NCBI RefSeq assembly: GCF_027497495.1
Contig: NZ_CP114205.1
Location: forward strand, 8,220,048 to 8,284,047
Direction of reading: 5' to 3'
DNA length: 64,000 bases
DNA from: Streptomyces tubercidicus
GTDB lineage: Bacteria; Actinomycetota; Actinomycetes; Streptomycetales; Streptomycetaceae
The translations under genes were made by a program, and so were the position numbers. A model generated the notes under the pieces. That model did no database searches. It was not told the origin of the DNA and saw only the letters and a list, made by a program, of their open reading frames with translations. Every line of letters begins with the position of its first letter. Positions within the stretch are counted from its first letter, which is position 1. Positions 35,446 to 47,400 of this stretch are shown here, piece after piece.

Positions 35446-36507
35446 ATGCTGAGCGAGACGGACATCCTGCAAGCCGTGCGACAGCACATCGCCGAGCGTG
35501 GGGAAGCGTCGAAGGTGGGCTTGCCGGTTTCAGGAGAGATCACCTGGCACTCGCTCCTTGAGGGAACGGTCGTGCGGTGCATGGAGACCCGTACCGAGGA
35601 CGAGCGTATTCACCGCGGCCGACTCGACCTCTCGGGCCGCCCGCAGTACGACAGGCTGAGGCGTCACCCCCTTGCCCCACCGCAGGATCTCTCCGTCGCG
35701 ACGACACACAAGCTCGTGCAACGAGGGTCGGTAAAAGAGGAGTCCTGCCCTTGCGGCAACGGGAAAGTGACCTGCTCGCGTTGCCAGGGCCGAGGGGACC
35801 TGCCCTGTGCGGCGACCACTTCCTGCAGCGACTGCCGCGGCATCGACGCGTGCTTACGCTGCGACGGCACGGGCCACCGCATCCGGAAGGCTCCCGAAGA
35901 ACACCGGCAGGCAGCGGACGAGCGGGCCACGTGCAAACAGTGCGGGGCGGCCGAGGCTGCATGCGCCACATGCCGAGGCCGCGGACACGCCATGTGCTCG
36001 ACCTGCCGGGGCGGGGGGACACGAGAGTGTCCCAACTGCGATGGCGCAGGAACCGAGCCCCATAAGCGATGCGCGGGCACCGGCCACACCGTGACGTGGA
36101 CCGAAGGCATCATCAACCGGCAGCCACGGACCGAGAAGATCAAGTGGCCCGAGTCGGGCCTGCCATACGTGGCGCGGCAGCACGCACGCGAGTACGGCGA
36201 CTGGCGCAAGACCTTCCTCACCCACAAGGATTCTGTCCCTGACGGCCTCGAGGCCGATTTCAAGGCTCTGCTGAAGCCGCGCCTCAAGCCGCGTGACGGT
36301 GAGATCGCACGAGAGGCCGACGTGCGGTACCTGCCGCTGGCCCGGGTGGTTGTGCCCGAACACCGGCATCGGGTCTACTACGTTTACCCTGGCCCGACCT
36401 CGCTCCAGGTCTTCATCCTGCCCTCGCCGCAACGGACTTGGCAGATTGCCGCAACAGTCCTGGGAGCCTTGGCAGTCCTCTACCTGCTGTCGCGACTTCT
36501 GTCATAG
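35446..36507 (+). CDS. DnaJ-type cysteine-rich zinc-finger protein with C-terminal membrane anchor
   Basis: 353 residues. The central part (about 105-220) has at least eight CxxC-type knuckles, many as CxxCxGxG: CPCGNGKVTCSRCQGRGDLPC, CLRCDGTGH, CATCRGRGHAMCSTCRGGG, CPNCDGAGTEPHKRC. These are the zinc-binding repeats of DnaJ co-chaperones, but no J-domain is present. A basic/charged segment and a final hydrophobic helix (WQIAATVLGALAVLYLLSRLL, residues ~330-352) make it tail-anchored, with the zinc region probably cytoplasmic. ATG 35446 is preceded by CAGGGGGGG. The frame is open to 35353 without a better start. Function unknown. It follows the Tap/Tpg-like operon by 134 bases and may be a separate unit. 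Confidence 0.8.
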   Translation: MLSETDILQAVRQHIAERGEASKVGLPVSGEITWHSLLEGTVVRCMETRTEDERIHRGRLDLSGRPQYDRLRRHPLAPPQDLSVATTHKLVQRGSVKEESCPCGNGKVTCSRCQGRGDLPCAATTSCSDCRGIDACLRCDGTGHRIRKAPEEHRQAADERATCKQCGAAEAACATCRGRGHAMCSTCRGGGTRECPNCDGAGTEPHKRCAGTGHTVTWTEGIINRQPRTEKIKWPESGLPYVARQHAREYGDWRKTFLTHKDSVPDGLEADFKALLKPRLKPRDGEIAREADVRYLPLARVVVPEHRHRVYYVYPGPTSLQVFILPSPQRTWQIAATVLGALAVLYLLSRLLS

Positions 36508-36853
36508 AGCCGCGCTCACGAAGCGACCCGCACCTGTGGGGCACCACAGTCCGCCCTGGCTGCTCGGGTGCGTCTGCCGGCCTGAGCACATTCGAACACG
36601 CTCCTTTTTTCGCCATGTGAGTCCGCCTGCTCCACGACGGATGAGGCCCCGCTCTTGCAGCGGGACCGATGGTGGCCGGCGGAAGCCCTTCCTGCGCAAC
36701 CCGCGCCCGCGGGGAAGAAGACGAGCGGCTGGATGATCGCCGGACTCATCGCAGGGTCTGGCTTCGGGGGCAGGTCTTCGGCTTCGGAGGCGAGGAAGCA
36801 GCCGGCCATCCGGTCTCGCCGCGGCCTGCGGCATCTCCGTCGGCCACGCGGTG
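36508..36853. other. Gene-free stretch with a possible membrane-protein remnant
   Basis: About 36690-36780 (+) reads PAQPAPAGKKTSGWMIAGLIAGSGFG, resembling the C-terminal linker and membrane start of a small Streptomyces membrane protein, without a start codon or continuation. Nothing else is recognisable. Confidence 0.35.
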
Positions 36854-37312
36854 ATGGCCAGGCGTCGGCCGCGGCTGCGGAAGCCGCGCGGTACTGGCGA
36901 GCACATTGCGGCTGCTGTCATTGCCGTGGCGGCACTGACCTTGGTGGTGCAGACGGCTTTCGCCGCGCGCCGTGCAGTGGTCCGCGCATGGCCCCTTTGG
37001 GCGCCCTCACAGCTGGCGGCCTCGGGTACGGACTATGGCGCATTCTGCGCTCCACACGCACACAACGAACCCGCACCGCCATGCTTGCGCTGCTGCGGAT
37101 CACGCTCGCCGAAGTCGACGCCATGAACGACCAGGAATCCGACATCGCGCTGCGTGATCTGCTCACCCGCGACGGCTGGTCGGCCCGCAAAGTCGGCCGT
37201 CAGGGCGACCAGGCCGCCGACGTCATCGGCGGCGGCCGGCAGCGAGGCCGCATTGTGCTGCAGGCCAAGCACACCAGGGTCGGCGGCAACGTCGGATCAG
37301 GGGTGCGGTGGC
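36854..37312 (+). pseudogene. Mrr-type restriction endonuclease, frameshifted and 3'-truncated
   Basis: ATG 36854 begins MARRRPRLRKPRGTGEHIAAAVIAVAALTLVVQTAFAARRAVVRAWPLW, a basic start and membrane segment typical of membrane-linked Mrr nucleases in Streptomyces. After a frame change near 37000 the protein continues ALTAGGLGYGLWRIL and ALLRITLAEVDAMNDQESDIALRDLLTRDGWSARKVGRQGDQAADVIGGGRQRGRIVLQAKHT. This is the N-terminal half of the Mrr_cat fold, with the GDxAADV aspartate and QxKH catalytic lysine visible. The remaining half of the domain is missing at about 37312, where sequence belonging to the LamG surface-protein locus begins. Such enzymes cut modified DNA; this one cannot be functional. 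Confidence 0.7.
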
Positions 37313-37450
37313 GCCGCCGAGGCGGCCCGGGCGGCGATGACGCGTATTGGTCACGTGACGGGGGTCACGCTTGACGGTGGAACTGGGGGCGGGGTTAACT
37401 CGCGCAGCTGTGAAGTTTCTGTGAATGAATATGAACTCAGGGTGGGGACT

Positions 37451-40400
37451 GTGAGTTTGGGGTGGGGGCACCGGATTCACGGTGCACGAAGAAGCATGAC
37501 CAGACGCGGCATAGCCAGCGTCACCACCGCGGCGCTCCTGACGTCGCTTCCGGTGCTCGCGCTCGCGCCACCGCAAGCCACCGCAGCCGGCAAGACCTCG
37601 ACCATGACGCAGTCCGCACTGCAGCGAGCCGGGGCGACCGGCGAGCCGGTGGAGGTCACGTCAGAGCGCACCGAGTACTCGCAGACCGTCGCTAATCCTG
37701 ACGGAACGTTCACACTGACACAGTCCACGACGCCCCAGCGAGCAAAGGCACCTGACGGCTCGTGGCAGAACATCGACACCACACTGGTACGCCGCACCGA
37801 CGGGACCGTAGGCCCGAAGTCCGCAGTGGTGAACCTGGACTTCTCCGGCGGCGGGCCCGGGGCAGGCATGCTGCAGTTAGGCACGGACGAGCAGTCCATG
37901 AAGTTCGGCTGGCCGGGCACGCTACCCACCCCGGCGCTGAACGGGGCAACCGCCACGTACGCCCATGTCCTCAAGGACGTTGACCTGCAGCTCACGGCAA
38001 CCGCCGAGGGATACCGCGAGGTTCTCGTCGTCAAAACAGCCGAAGCTGCGCACAGCCCCGAGCTGGAAAACATCAAGCTCACCGCCTCCGCCAAGGGCCT
38101 CAGCGTCATCCCCGGTGCCGGCGGTGGCCTGCGCGCCGTCGACTCCGACGGCAACGCCGTCTTCACCGGACCAGCTGGTCAGATGTGGGACTCAGCAGGC
38201 GGCACACTGCCTCCCTCACCCAAGTCCAAAGCTGCCGAACAGCGAGGCGGGAAACCCTCACAGCCGACGGCCGCCGAGCAGCCAGGCACCGAAGGGGGCG
38301 ACCCCACGCACCCGGGGGATGGGGCCGCCAGCGCCGAGCTGCCCGTCACCGTCACCGCAAGCGCTGTCTCCGTCGCACCGGACCTGGACCTGCTGCGCGG
38401 CAAGGACACCGTCTACCCCGTCTACATCGACCCGCCCGTCGGCCTCGGAGTGTCCGAGCGCACCAAACTCTCCTCCGACGGCGACAAGTTCTGGCAGTTC
38501 GACAAGCCCATGGGCGTCGGCAAGTGCGGCAACGCCGACGGCTACTACTGCGGCTCCGGTTACACCGACCGCATGTACTTCGAGTTCGCCCCGACCAAGC
38601 TCAGCGGCAAGTACGTTATCGACGCCACCTTCCGGGCCCACGAGACCTGGTCGTTCAACTGCACCCCGTACTGGGTCGACCTCAAGCGCACCGACAACAT
38701 CTCCGAAGGCACCCGCTGGCCCGGACCCAAGACGCTCGACCACATGGGCGACCGCTACATCTCCGCCGGACGCGACAAGAACTGCTCACCCGCGCAGCCG
38801 GACACCTGGGTGGAGTTCAACGACAACCCCCAGGAGAGCGACGAAAACCTCGCCTCCACCGTCCGCTCTTTCGCCGACGGCAAGATCCACCGCCTGACGC
38901 TGATGCTGCGCGCAACGGACGAGAGCGAACCCCGGGCGTGGAAGCGCTTCGACGACAACGCCGAGCTCAAGGTCAACTACGTGCCCCGGCCAGGCCTGCC
39001 GACCTCCGTCGGCGCCATCCCCGCAACGGGCACCACCGCCTACTGCCGCACCTCCTCCTCCGACCCGCTGACCGTCACCACCGCCACCCCCACCGTCCAG
39101 GCACGCGTCCAAACGAAAGTGCAGCCCAAGAACGGCGAAGAAAAAGGCTCACTGCAGGCCGAGTTCTGGATGGAACGCAAGAACGGCAGCTCATGGGACA
39201 AGGTCTGGAGCGACTACAAACCCGACAAGGGCTGGGACCCTGACGGCACCCTGGAAAAAGCCGTCACAAGCCAGCGCGCCGACGGCGGCCTCTACCGCTT
39301 CAAGTCCCGCACCCAGTCCCACTGGTACTACGGATCCAAGTCCGGTGACCTGTTCTCCCCCTACTCCTCCTGGTGCTACCTGAAGATCGACACCAGCGCC
39401 CCCAAGGCGCCACAGATCACCAGCACCGGCCCGTATACCGAATGCACCACCAGCCTGTGCGAACCCAAGGGCGGTCCCGGCATCGCCGGCGCCTTCACCT
39501 TCAAGCCCCACAGCGGCGAATCCGGCGTCAAAGGCTACCGCTACCGCCTGCTGACCACGTCGAAGAAGGGCGCAAAGACCGTCAGCGGAGCCACCCCCGC
39601 CGTCAAGGACGTCACCCCGTCACTGCCCGGTACCCAGGTCCTCTCCGTCGAAGCCACCGACCTCGACGCCGACGGCCGCGTCCGCTACGGACCACCCAGC
39701 GAATACGTCTTCAAGGCCTCGCCCGCCGAAGGCAACACCGGCCGCTGGCACTTCGACGACGCCCCTCCCGGCTCGGCCATCACCACCGCCGCCGACAGAG
39801 CCACCGTGGGAACCCGCCACAACGCCACCCTCTACACCACCGGTGCCGGCTGGTCCACACTCGCCCGCCGCGGCGCCCACGACTACTCCCTGTGGATGGA
39901 CAGCGCCGACCCGAACAAACAACACGGCTACGCGGCCACCAGCACACCAGCCCTCAACACCGGAGATTCGTTCACCGTCTCCGCCTGGGTCTACCTCACC
40001 GACACCACGGCGAACCACGTGGTGCTCACCGAACCGGGCGAACACGCCTCGGCCTTCACGCTGTACTACTCCGCCACCACCCGCAAGTGGGTGTTCAACC
40101 GCACCGACCAGGACAGCAAGACCGCCTCCTATATCCGCTCCCCGGCCGACAGCCCCAATCCCACAACGCGAGTCTGGACCCACCTGGCCGGCGTCTTCGA
40201 CACCCAGCACGACGCCGACCCGAAGAACGACACCATCCAGCTCTTCGTCAACGGACGCCCCCAGGGCCAACCCGTCACCGCAAGCACCGTCAGCACCTAC
40301 AAGCCGTGGACGGCCTCCGAAGGACTGCAGTTCGGCCGCAGCAAGGTCGCCGACCTCTACGGCGAGAACTGGCGCGGCCGCATCGACGAAGTTGCCCTGT

Positions 40401-41254
40401 GGCAGCGCCCGCTGAACGCCGACGAACTGCACCAGGAAGCTGCCCTTGAGCAGGACGGCGTCCCTGCCAATGAACTCGTCGGGCACTGGGACGCCGCCAT
40501 CTCCCAGGGCGCAAGCGTCCGCGAAAGCCCCGAAGACCCCGACGACCCGAGCAGCACCGGCTTCCCCTACGGCCGCGGTCCGCTGAAATTCTCCGCCACG
40601 GGCGCCTCTTTGAAGGACGAGGACGGCCAGGACCAGTCCCTGGTCCTCAACGGCTCCACCGGCTACGCAACCGCCACCGGGCCCGTCGTCGACGAGACAG
40701 GATCCTTCACAGTCTCCGCCCGAGTCCGCCTGGACTCAGCCGGCCTCGCCAAACAACCCGTCGGCTACCGCGCCGCGGTCTTCTCCCAGGCCGCACCGGC
40801 AGGCAAGGAATCCTCCTGGGCCCTGTGGGTGGAGAAACCAGCAGCCGACACCTACCTGTGGAAGTTCGGCCGCACCGCCGTCGACGCCACCGGCAAAGTA
40901 ACCGACACCGGCCTGGTCACCGCACAAGAACCCATCAGCCCCAAGGAACTCAACAGCTGGGTGGACCTCACCGGAGTCTTCGACGCCGCCGAGACCTTCA
41001 CCGACGACGACGGCCAACAGCAGCTGGGCATGACCCATCTATACATCGGCCAGTTCCCACAGCAACCCGAAGGTGAAGCAGGCTTCGCCACCCCCCAGCA
41101 AGGCAGCGGAGACCTCACCGCAGGCAACGCCCGCCTGGCCGGCACCACCAGCCACTACCTCCCCGGGGCCTTGGCCGAACTGCGCGTGTGGACCGGCGCA
41201 ATGACCGCAGATCAGGTCCGCTCCCAGGTGCTGGCAGCCCCTGACGACGCCTGA
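37451..41254 (+). CDS. Large secreted LamG-domain protein upstream of the RHS toxin
   Basis: 1267 residues from GTG 37451 (AGGGTGGGGA upstream), or 1252 from ATG 37496; the former gives a longer basic signal-peptide n-region. Signal peptide: RRSMTRRGIASVTTAALLTSLPVLALA. An N-terminal beta-rich domain follows (SERTEYSQTVANPDGTFTLTQSTTPQRAK, KFGWPGTLPTPALNGATATYAHVLKDVDLQLTATAEGY), a repeat-like middle with many Cys/Trp/Tyr, then two concanavalin-like LamG domains. LamG 1 is at about 860-1010 (SGDSFTVSAWVYL-like; GLQFGRSKVADLYGENWRGRIDEVALWQRPL) and LamG 2 at about 1080-1260 (GSFTVSARVRLD; YLPGALAELRVWTGAMTADQVRSQ). This kind of protein regularly precedes RHS genes in Streptomyces and probably forms part of the exported structure. 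A hairpin separates it from the RHS gene. Confidence 0.85.
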   Translation: MSLGWGHRIHGARRSMTRRGIASVTTAALLTSLPVLALAPPQATAAGKTSTMTQSALQRAGATGEPVEVTSERTEYSQTVANPDGTFTLTQSTTPQRAKAPDGSWQNIDTTLVRRTDGTVGPKSAVVNLDFSGGGPGAGMLQLGTDEQSMKFGWPGTLPTPALNGATATYAHVLKDVDLQLTATAEGYREVLVVKTAEAAHSPELENIKLTASAKGLSVIPGAGGGLRAVDSDGNAVFTGPAGQMWDSAGGTLPPSPKSKAAEQRGGKPSQPTAAEQPGTEGGDPTHPGDGAASAELPVTVTASAVSVAPDLDLLRGKDTVYPVYIDPPVGLGVSERTKLSSDGDKFWQFDKPMGVGKCGNADGYYCGSGYTDRMYFEFAPTKLSGKYVIDATFRAHETWSFNCTPYWVDLKRTDNISEGTRWPGPKTLDHMGDRYISAGRDKNCSPAQPDTWVEFNDNPQESDENLASTVRSFADGKIHRLTLMLRATDESEPRAWKRFDDNAELKVNYVPRPGLPTSVGAIPATGTTAYCRTSSSDPLTVTTATPTVQARVQTKVQPKNGEEKGSLQAEFWMERKNGSSWDKVWSDYKPDKGWDPDGTLEKAVTSQRADGGLYRFKSRTQSHWYYGSKSGDLFSPYSSWCYLKIDTSAPKAPQITSTGPYTECTTSLCEPKGGPGIAGAFTFKPHSGESGVKGYRYRLLTTSKKGAKTVSGATPAVKDVTPSLPGTQVLSVEATDLDADGRVRYGPPSEYVFKASPAEGNTGRWHFDDAPPGSAITTAADRATVGTRHNATLYTTGAGWSTLARRGAHDYSLWMDSADPNKQHGYAATSTPALNTGDSFTVSAWVYLTDTTANHVVLTEPGEHASAFTLYYSATTRKWVFNRTDQDSKTASYIRSPADSPNPTTRVWTHLAGVFDTQHDADPKNDTIQLFVNGRPQGQPVTASTVSTYKPWTASEGLQFGRSKVADLYGENWRGRIDEVALWQRPLNADELHQEAALEQDGVPANELVGHWDAAISQGASVRESPEDPDDPSSTGFPYGRGPLKFSATGASLKDEDGQDQSLVLNGSTGYATATGPVVDETGSFTVSARVRLDSAGLAKQPVGYRAAVFSQAAPAGKESSWALWVEKPAADTYLWKFGRTAVDATGKVTDTGLVTAQEPISPKELNSWVDLTGVFDAAETFTDDDGQQQLGMTHLYIGQFPQQPEGEAGFATPQQGSGDLTAGNARLAGTTSHYLPGALAELRVWTGAMTADQVRSQVLAAPDDA

Positions 41255-41265
41255 GCGGAGCAACA

Positions 41266-41302
41266 GCAGTCGGGACGGCAGCCGCGCAGCCGTCCCGACT
41301 GC
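41266..41302 (+). terminator. 14-bp inverted repeat between the LamG and RHS genes
   Basis: GCAGTCGGGACGGC and its exact complement around a 9-base loop, starting 12 bases after the LamG gene stop and 102 bases before the RHS start. It could act as a terminator/attenuator that lowers toxin expression relative to the LamG protein, or as an RNA-processing site. Confidence 0.65.
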
Positions 41303-41403
41303 CGCCGCAACACGCAGTCTCTCCACCTACCTCACGCTGCCCCGGCTTGCACCACCGGGCTGATGACCGGCGCCCCGCAACAGCGGGCGCAAGGAGAACC
41401 CAC

Positions 41404-44400
41404 ATGTACACCACCGACCTGCCGCGCTCCACGCCCCCCAGAGGGCGCCGCTGGACCCAGCGCATCGCCGTCACACTGAGCTTCACCCTTCTGCCAGGCC
41501 TGATCTCGCCCGTCGCCTTCGCCGCCGCCCCTGACCCCCTGGGCCGCCCCAGCCTCACCGCACCACGCGCAGCCAGCACCAAACCTCTCACTGCCAAACC
41601 TGATCCCCGCACCGCCGCCCAGTTACGCAAGGCAGCGGCAGCCGACACGGCCGACCGACAGCGTGCTCGCACCGACCAACAGCGCACCACCACCTGGCCA
41701 ACCACTGGAACGGCCCGCCTCACCACCACGGTCGCTCACGCCAAAGCCAAGCCCGGTGACCTGCCCATCACCCTGACCAAGCCCACCAAACGCACCACCC
41801 GCGGCGCCAACACGATCGAGGTCGCAGTCCTGGGGCAGGACACCTCACACGCCCTGGGCCTCAAGGGCGTGGTTCTCACCGCCACCGGGCCGGCCCGCGG
41901 GGGCAGCACCCAGATCGGCATCAACTACGCGGCCTTCGCCTCCGCCTACGGCGGTGACTACGCCGGCCGACTGCGCCTGATGAGCCTGCCGACCTGTGCA
42001 CTCACCACGCCAGACAAGCCAGCATGCCGCCATCTGAGCCCCCAGCGCTTCACCAACCAGCGCGCCCGCCAGCAGATCACCGCCCCCCTCACATTCAAGG
42101 CAGGTGCCGGCGGCCGGAAGATGGTGCTCGCTCTGGCCGCCGGCACCAAATCCGGGGCAGGCGACTACAAAGCCACCCCGCTCGCAGCCTCCTCCACCTG
42201 GGAAGCCGGCGGTTCCTCCGGCTCCTTCACCTGGTCCTACCCCCTGCGCACTCCACCGGCCGCAGCCGGACCAACTCCGGACCTGAACATCTCCTACGAC
42301 TCCGGCAGCGTCGACGGCCGCACCGCCAGCACCAACAACCAGGGCACCACGATCGGCGAAGGCTTCGACCTCACCTCCTCCTACATCGAGCGCAAGTACG
42401 GCTCCTGCGACGACGACGGCCAGGACGACAAGTTCGACCAGTGCTGGAAGTACGACAACGCCTCACTCGTGCTGAACGGCAAGGCCACCGAACTCGTCAA
42501 GGACGACACCACCGGCCACTGGCACCTGAAGAACGACGACGCCTCCCTCGTCACCCACCACACAGGTGCCGACAACAGTGACGACAACGGCGAATACTGG
42601 ACCGTCACCACAGCAGACGGCACCACCTACACCTTCGGTCTGAACAAGCTCCCAGGAGCCGGAGCCGACGACCGCACCGACTCGGTATGGACCGCCCCCG
42701 TCTTCGGCGACGACAAGGACGAGCCCGGCTACGACAACGGCACCACGTTCGCCAAACGCGACAAGAAACAGGCCTGGCGCTGGAACCTGGACCTCGTCCA
42801 GGACACCCACGCCAACGCCATGACCTACTGGTACCAGGCCGAAACCAACAACTACGACAAGCTCGGCGACGACAACACCGCCACCCCCTACACCCGCGGC
42901 GGCTACCTCAAAGAAATCCGCTACGGCCAGCGCGCCGGCTCCCTGTTCTCCGCCACCCCCGCCGCCTCCAACAAGGTCGTCCTCAACTACACCGAGCGCT
43001 GCACCGCCACAGGAGACGGCTGTGACTCCCTGACCAAGGACACCCGCGACAACTGGCCCGACGTACCCTTCGACGCCGTCTGCAAGGACGACGACAAATG
43101 CACCGGCAACGTCGCCCCCACCTTCTTCACCCGCAAGCGCCTCACCAGCCTCACCACCTACGCCTGGGACACCACCGCCACCACCCCCGGCTATGCGCCG
43201 ATCGACGCCTGGAACCTCAAGCAGCAGTACCTCGATCCCGGCGACACCGGCGACTCCTCCGACCAGTCCCTGTGGCTGGACGAGATCAAGCACACCGGCA
43301 AACGCGGCACCGACATCGCCCTCGGCCCGGTCCGGCTCGATCACGAATTCAAGCCCAACCGCGTCGACGGTGCCAGCGACAACATCCTCTCCCTCGAAAA
43401 GCCCCGCCTGAAAACCGTCACGTCCGAAGCCGGCGCACAGACCATCGTCAGCTACGCCGAAGCCGACTGCATTGCCGGCCAGACCATGCCCAAGGCCGAC
43501 CACAACACCCGACGCTGCTACCCCGTCTACTGGAAGCCCAACGGAGGCTCCGCCGACCCGCAACTGGACTGGTTCCAGAAGTACCGAGTCACCTCCGTCT
43601 CCACCACCGACCCGCACGGCGGGTCCGTCGCCGTCCAGCACACCTACACCTACTCAGGCGGCGGTGCCTGGCACTACAACGACGACCCCCTCACCCCCGC
43701 CAAAGAACGCACCTGGTCCCTCTGGCGCGGCTACGAACAGGTCACCCACCTCACCGGCGACCCCTCCGGCACACAGTCCAAGACCACCACCGTCTACATG
43801 CGCGGTATGAACGGCGACCGGCTCCTCGCCGCTGACGGCAAGACCCTCGACCCCGACAAGCGCCGCACTGCCACCGTCACCGGCATCAAAGCCACCGACA
43901 TCACCGACAGCGAGCAGTACACGGGCTTCACCCGCGAAACAGCGACCTACAACAACGCCGCCTACACCTCCGGCACCGTCAACGACCCCTGGTCCAAGCG
44001 CACCGCCACCCAACACAAGTCCTACGCCGACACCGAGGCCTACTTCACCCGCACCGGCGCCACCCACGCCCGCACCGCCATCACCAGCGGCATCACCCCC
44101 ACCGACCGGATCCGCACCACCGCCACCACCTACGACGACCTGGGCATGCCGCAGACCGCCGAAGACCGCGGCGACGACGCCAAAAACGGGGACGAAACCT
44201 GCACCCGCACCTGGTACGCACGCAACGATGACGGCCTGACCTCCCTGGTCTCCCGCACGCGCACCACCGCCAAGCCCTGCACCACATCAGACACAGACCT
44301 CGACCTGCCCGCAGACAGCAGCAGGCCAGGCGACGTCATCTCCGACACCGCCACCGCCTACGACACCACCACCTGGTCCGCCAACCAGAAACCCACCAAG

Positions 44401-47400
44401 GGCGACGCCCAGTGGACCGCCCGCGCCAAAAGCTACGACACAGCCAACACCCCCACCTGGCAGAAGACCGCCACCACGGACTACGACGCCCTCGGCCGCC
44501 CTACCCTCGTCAAGGACGCCCGGGACCACACCAAGACCACCACGACCTACACACCGGCGACCAGCGGGCCTCTACTGTCCAAAGTCACCGGCGATGCCAA
44601 GGGCTACGAGACCACCACCACGCTTGACCCGGCCACAGGCTCTCCCCTCAAAGCGACCGACCCCAACGGCCGGATCACCGAAACTGAATACGACTCCCTC
44701 GGCCGCGTCACCAAGGTCTGGCTCCCCAACCGCTCCCACCTCGCCCAGAAGACCCCCAACTACGTCTACGGCTACCACCTCGCCGGCAACGACCTGCCCT
44801 GGGTCTCCACCGGCACTCTGCGCGGCGACGGAAACGGCTACAACACCACCTACGAGATCTACGACTCCCTCCTGCGCATCCGCCAAGTCCAAACCCCGTC
44901 ACCGACCGGCGGACGTCTCATCGCCCTCACCCTGTACGACTCCCGCGGATTCGCCTCCAGCACGCAGTCGGACATCTGGGACGAGAAGAACGATCCTTCC
45001 GGAACCGCGGTCCAGACCGAGGGCAGCCAGGCACCCACCCAGACCGACACCACATACGACGGCGCCGAACGCCCCATCAAGGCCGTAACCCGCAACTACG
45101 GCATAGCCCGCTGGACCACGCAAACCACCTACACCGGCGACACCACCTCGACCACTGCGCCCCTCGGCGGCCAAGCCGTCGCCACCGTCACTGACGCCCG
45201 CGGACAGACCACTCAGCGCCTCGACTACGACGGGCCCACGCCAACCGGCACCGACTACGTCGCGACCAACTACACCTACACCGCGGGCGGACAGCCCAGA
45301 ACGGTCACCGGCCCCGTTGCAGGGACCGACACCACTAAGCCGACCTGGTCTCACACCTACGACTTGTTCGGCCGTCAAACCGCCACAGCTGACCCGGACA
45401 AGGGCACAACCAGCACGGCATACGACGACCTTGACCAGGTCACCACCGTTACCGACGCCGAGAACAGAACCCTGGTTCACGCCTACGACGAACTGGGCCG
45501 AAAGACCGGCACATGGCAAGGGTCCAAAACTGATGCCAACAAACTCACCGCTTGGACGTTCGACGCACTCGCCAAGGGCCAGCCTGATGCCTCCATCCGC
45601 TACGAGGAGGGTGCTGGCGGCAAGGCATACATCCAAAAGGTCACCCGCTACGACAGCCTCTACCAAGCCACTGAAAGCCAGCTCTCCCTGCCGGAAAGCG
45701 ATCCACTCGTCAAGGCAGGAGTCCCCAAGACCCTGTCCACCACCACCGGTTACCGCCTCGACGGAACAATCAGCCAGGCATCCCAACCTGCAGTAGCCGG
45801 CCTGCCTGCCGAGACCGTCTCCTACACCTACAACGCCACAGGCAAGCAACTCACAGCCAAGGGCACTACCGGCTACCTGCAAGGCGCAGACTACGCACCC
45901 GCAGGAGACCTACGCCGCCTCACCCTGGGCACCAACGCCGGCACCTCAGCCAAGAACACCTACCTCGGCTACGACTATGAACCGGGCACCCGCCGCCTGA
46001 CCCGCTCCTACGTCACTGACGACACGCACCCGTACAGACTCCAGGACCTGGTTTTCCGTCAAGACGACGCAGGAAACGTCACTTCCATCTCCGACGCCAC
46101 CACCCTCGGCGGCACGGGGAAGATCGACAACCAGTGCTTCGCCTATGACGGGTACCGTCGCCTCAGCGAGGCCTGGACCCCGAAAACCGACGACTGCAGC
46201 GCCGGCGGACGCACGAGCACCAACCTCACTGGTGCCGCACCGTACTGGACCAGCTACACCTACAACTCCGCAGGCCAACGCAAACAACAGGTGCAGCACG
46301 CCACATCAGGCGACACCATAACCACCTACAGCTACGGCACACCCAGCAAACAGCCCCACCCCCTGACAAGCACCGAAACCAATGGCAAAACCCAGACGTA
46401 CACGTACGACAAAACCGGTAACACCATCCAGCGCCCCGGTTCCAAAGCCAACCAAGCCCTTCACTGGAACAGCGAAGGCAAGCTCTCCAGCGCAACGGAA
46501 CCTGACAACACCGGCACCCCCTCTACCACCGGCTACCTCTACGACGCCAACGGAGACCTCCTCATTCGCCGCGCCGCCACGGACGGCGTGACTACCCTCT
46601 ACTTCGGCGACACCGAAATACGTCTTACCACCAAGGGCGCACTCTCAGGCCTCCGCTACTACACCGCAGCCGGCAAGAACATCGCGGTGCGCACCGCCAC
46701 CGGTGGAGCCAGCACGAAGCTGACCTTCCTTGCCGCCGATCACCACGGCACTTCAAGCCTGGCCATCGACGCCGGCACCTTCAGCTACGCCAAGCGTTAC
46801 ACCACCCCGTTCGGAGCGCCCCGCGGAACCGCGCCCACGGCCTGGCCCGACGACAAGAGTTTCCTCGGTGCGCCTGCCGACACCGGAACAGGCCTTACCC
46901 ACATCGGAGCCCGTGAGTACGACCCCCTCACCGGCGCCTTCCTCAGCGTCGACCCCCTGCTCGAGACCGATAAGCCTCAAACCCTCAACGGATACAGCTA
47001 CAGTTCCAACAACCCGACCACTAACTCCGATCCAACAGGGCTCGGTAACGCAGACTGCATGACCGGTGTCATGCAGCACTGCAATAACGGAGTTCCAGGC
47101 AGTGGATCTGTCTATCATCCCGAGAGAGAAAGGCACTCCGGCTGCTCTGTTGGCTGCTATAGCGGAGGCTCATCCGGTACGGCATACACAAGCAGCGCTG
47201 GAAGCGTCAACAGTGGGCACTGGGGCTCCACTTGCAATCGCTTCAGCTGCAACAAGAGATGGCTCTCTGGCCCCCGCGGAGACGACAAGGACTGGTTGGG
47301 CGGAATCCTCACCGGAATCGTCGACACCGCCACAGTTGGCTGTCAAGTCTTTCAGATCTTCGGCTCTGTCAATTGCGCGGGCGACGCCATCCGCGAGGAA

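Noticed and set aside
43654..45882. Large minus-strand frames inside the RHS gene
   Set aside because: Gly/Val-rich antisense shadows of repetitive YD-repeat coding sequence.
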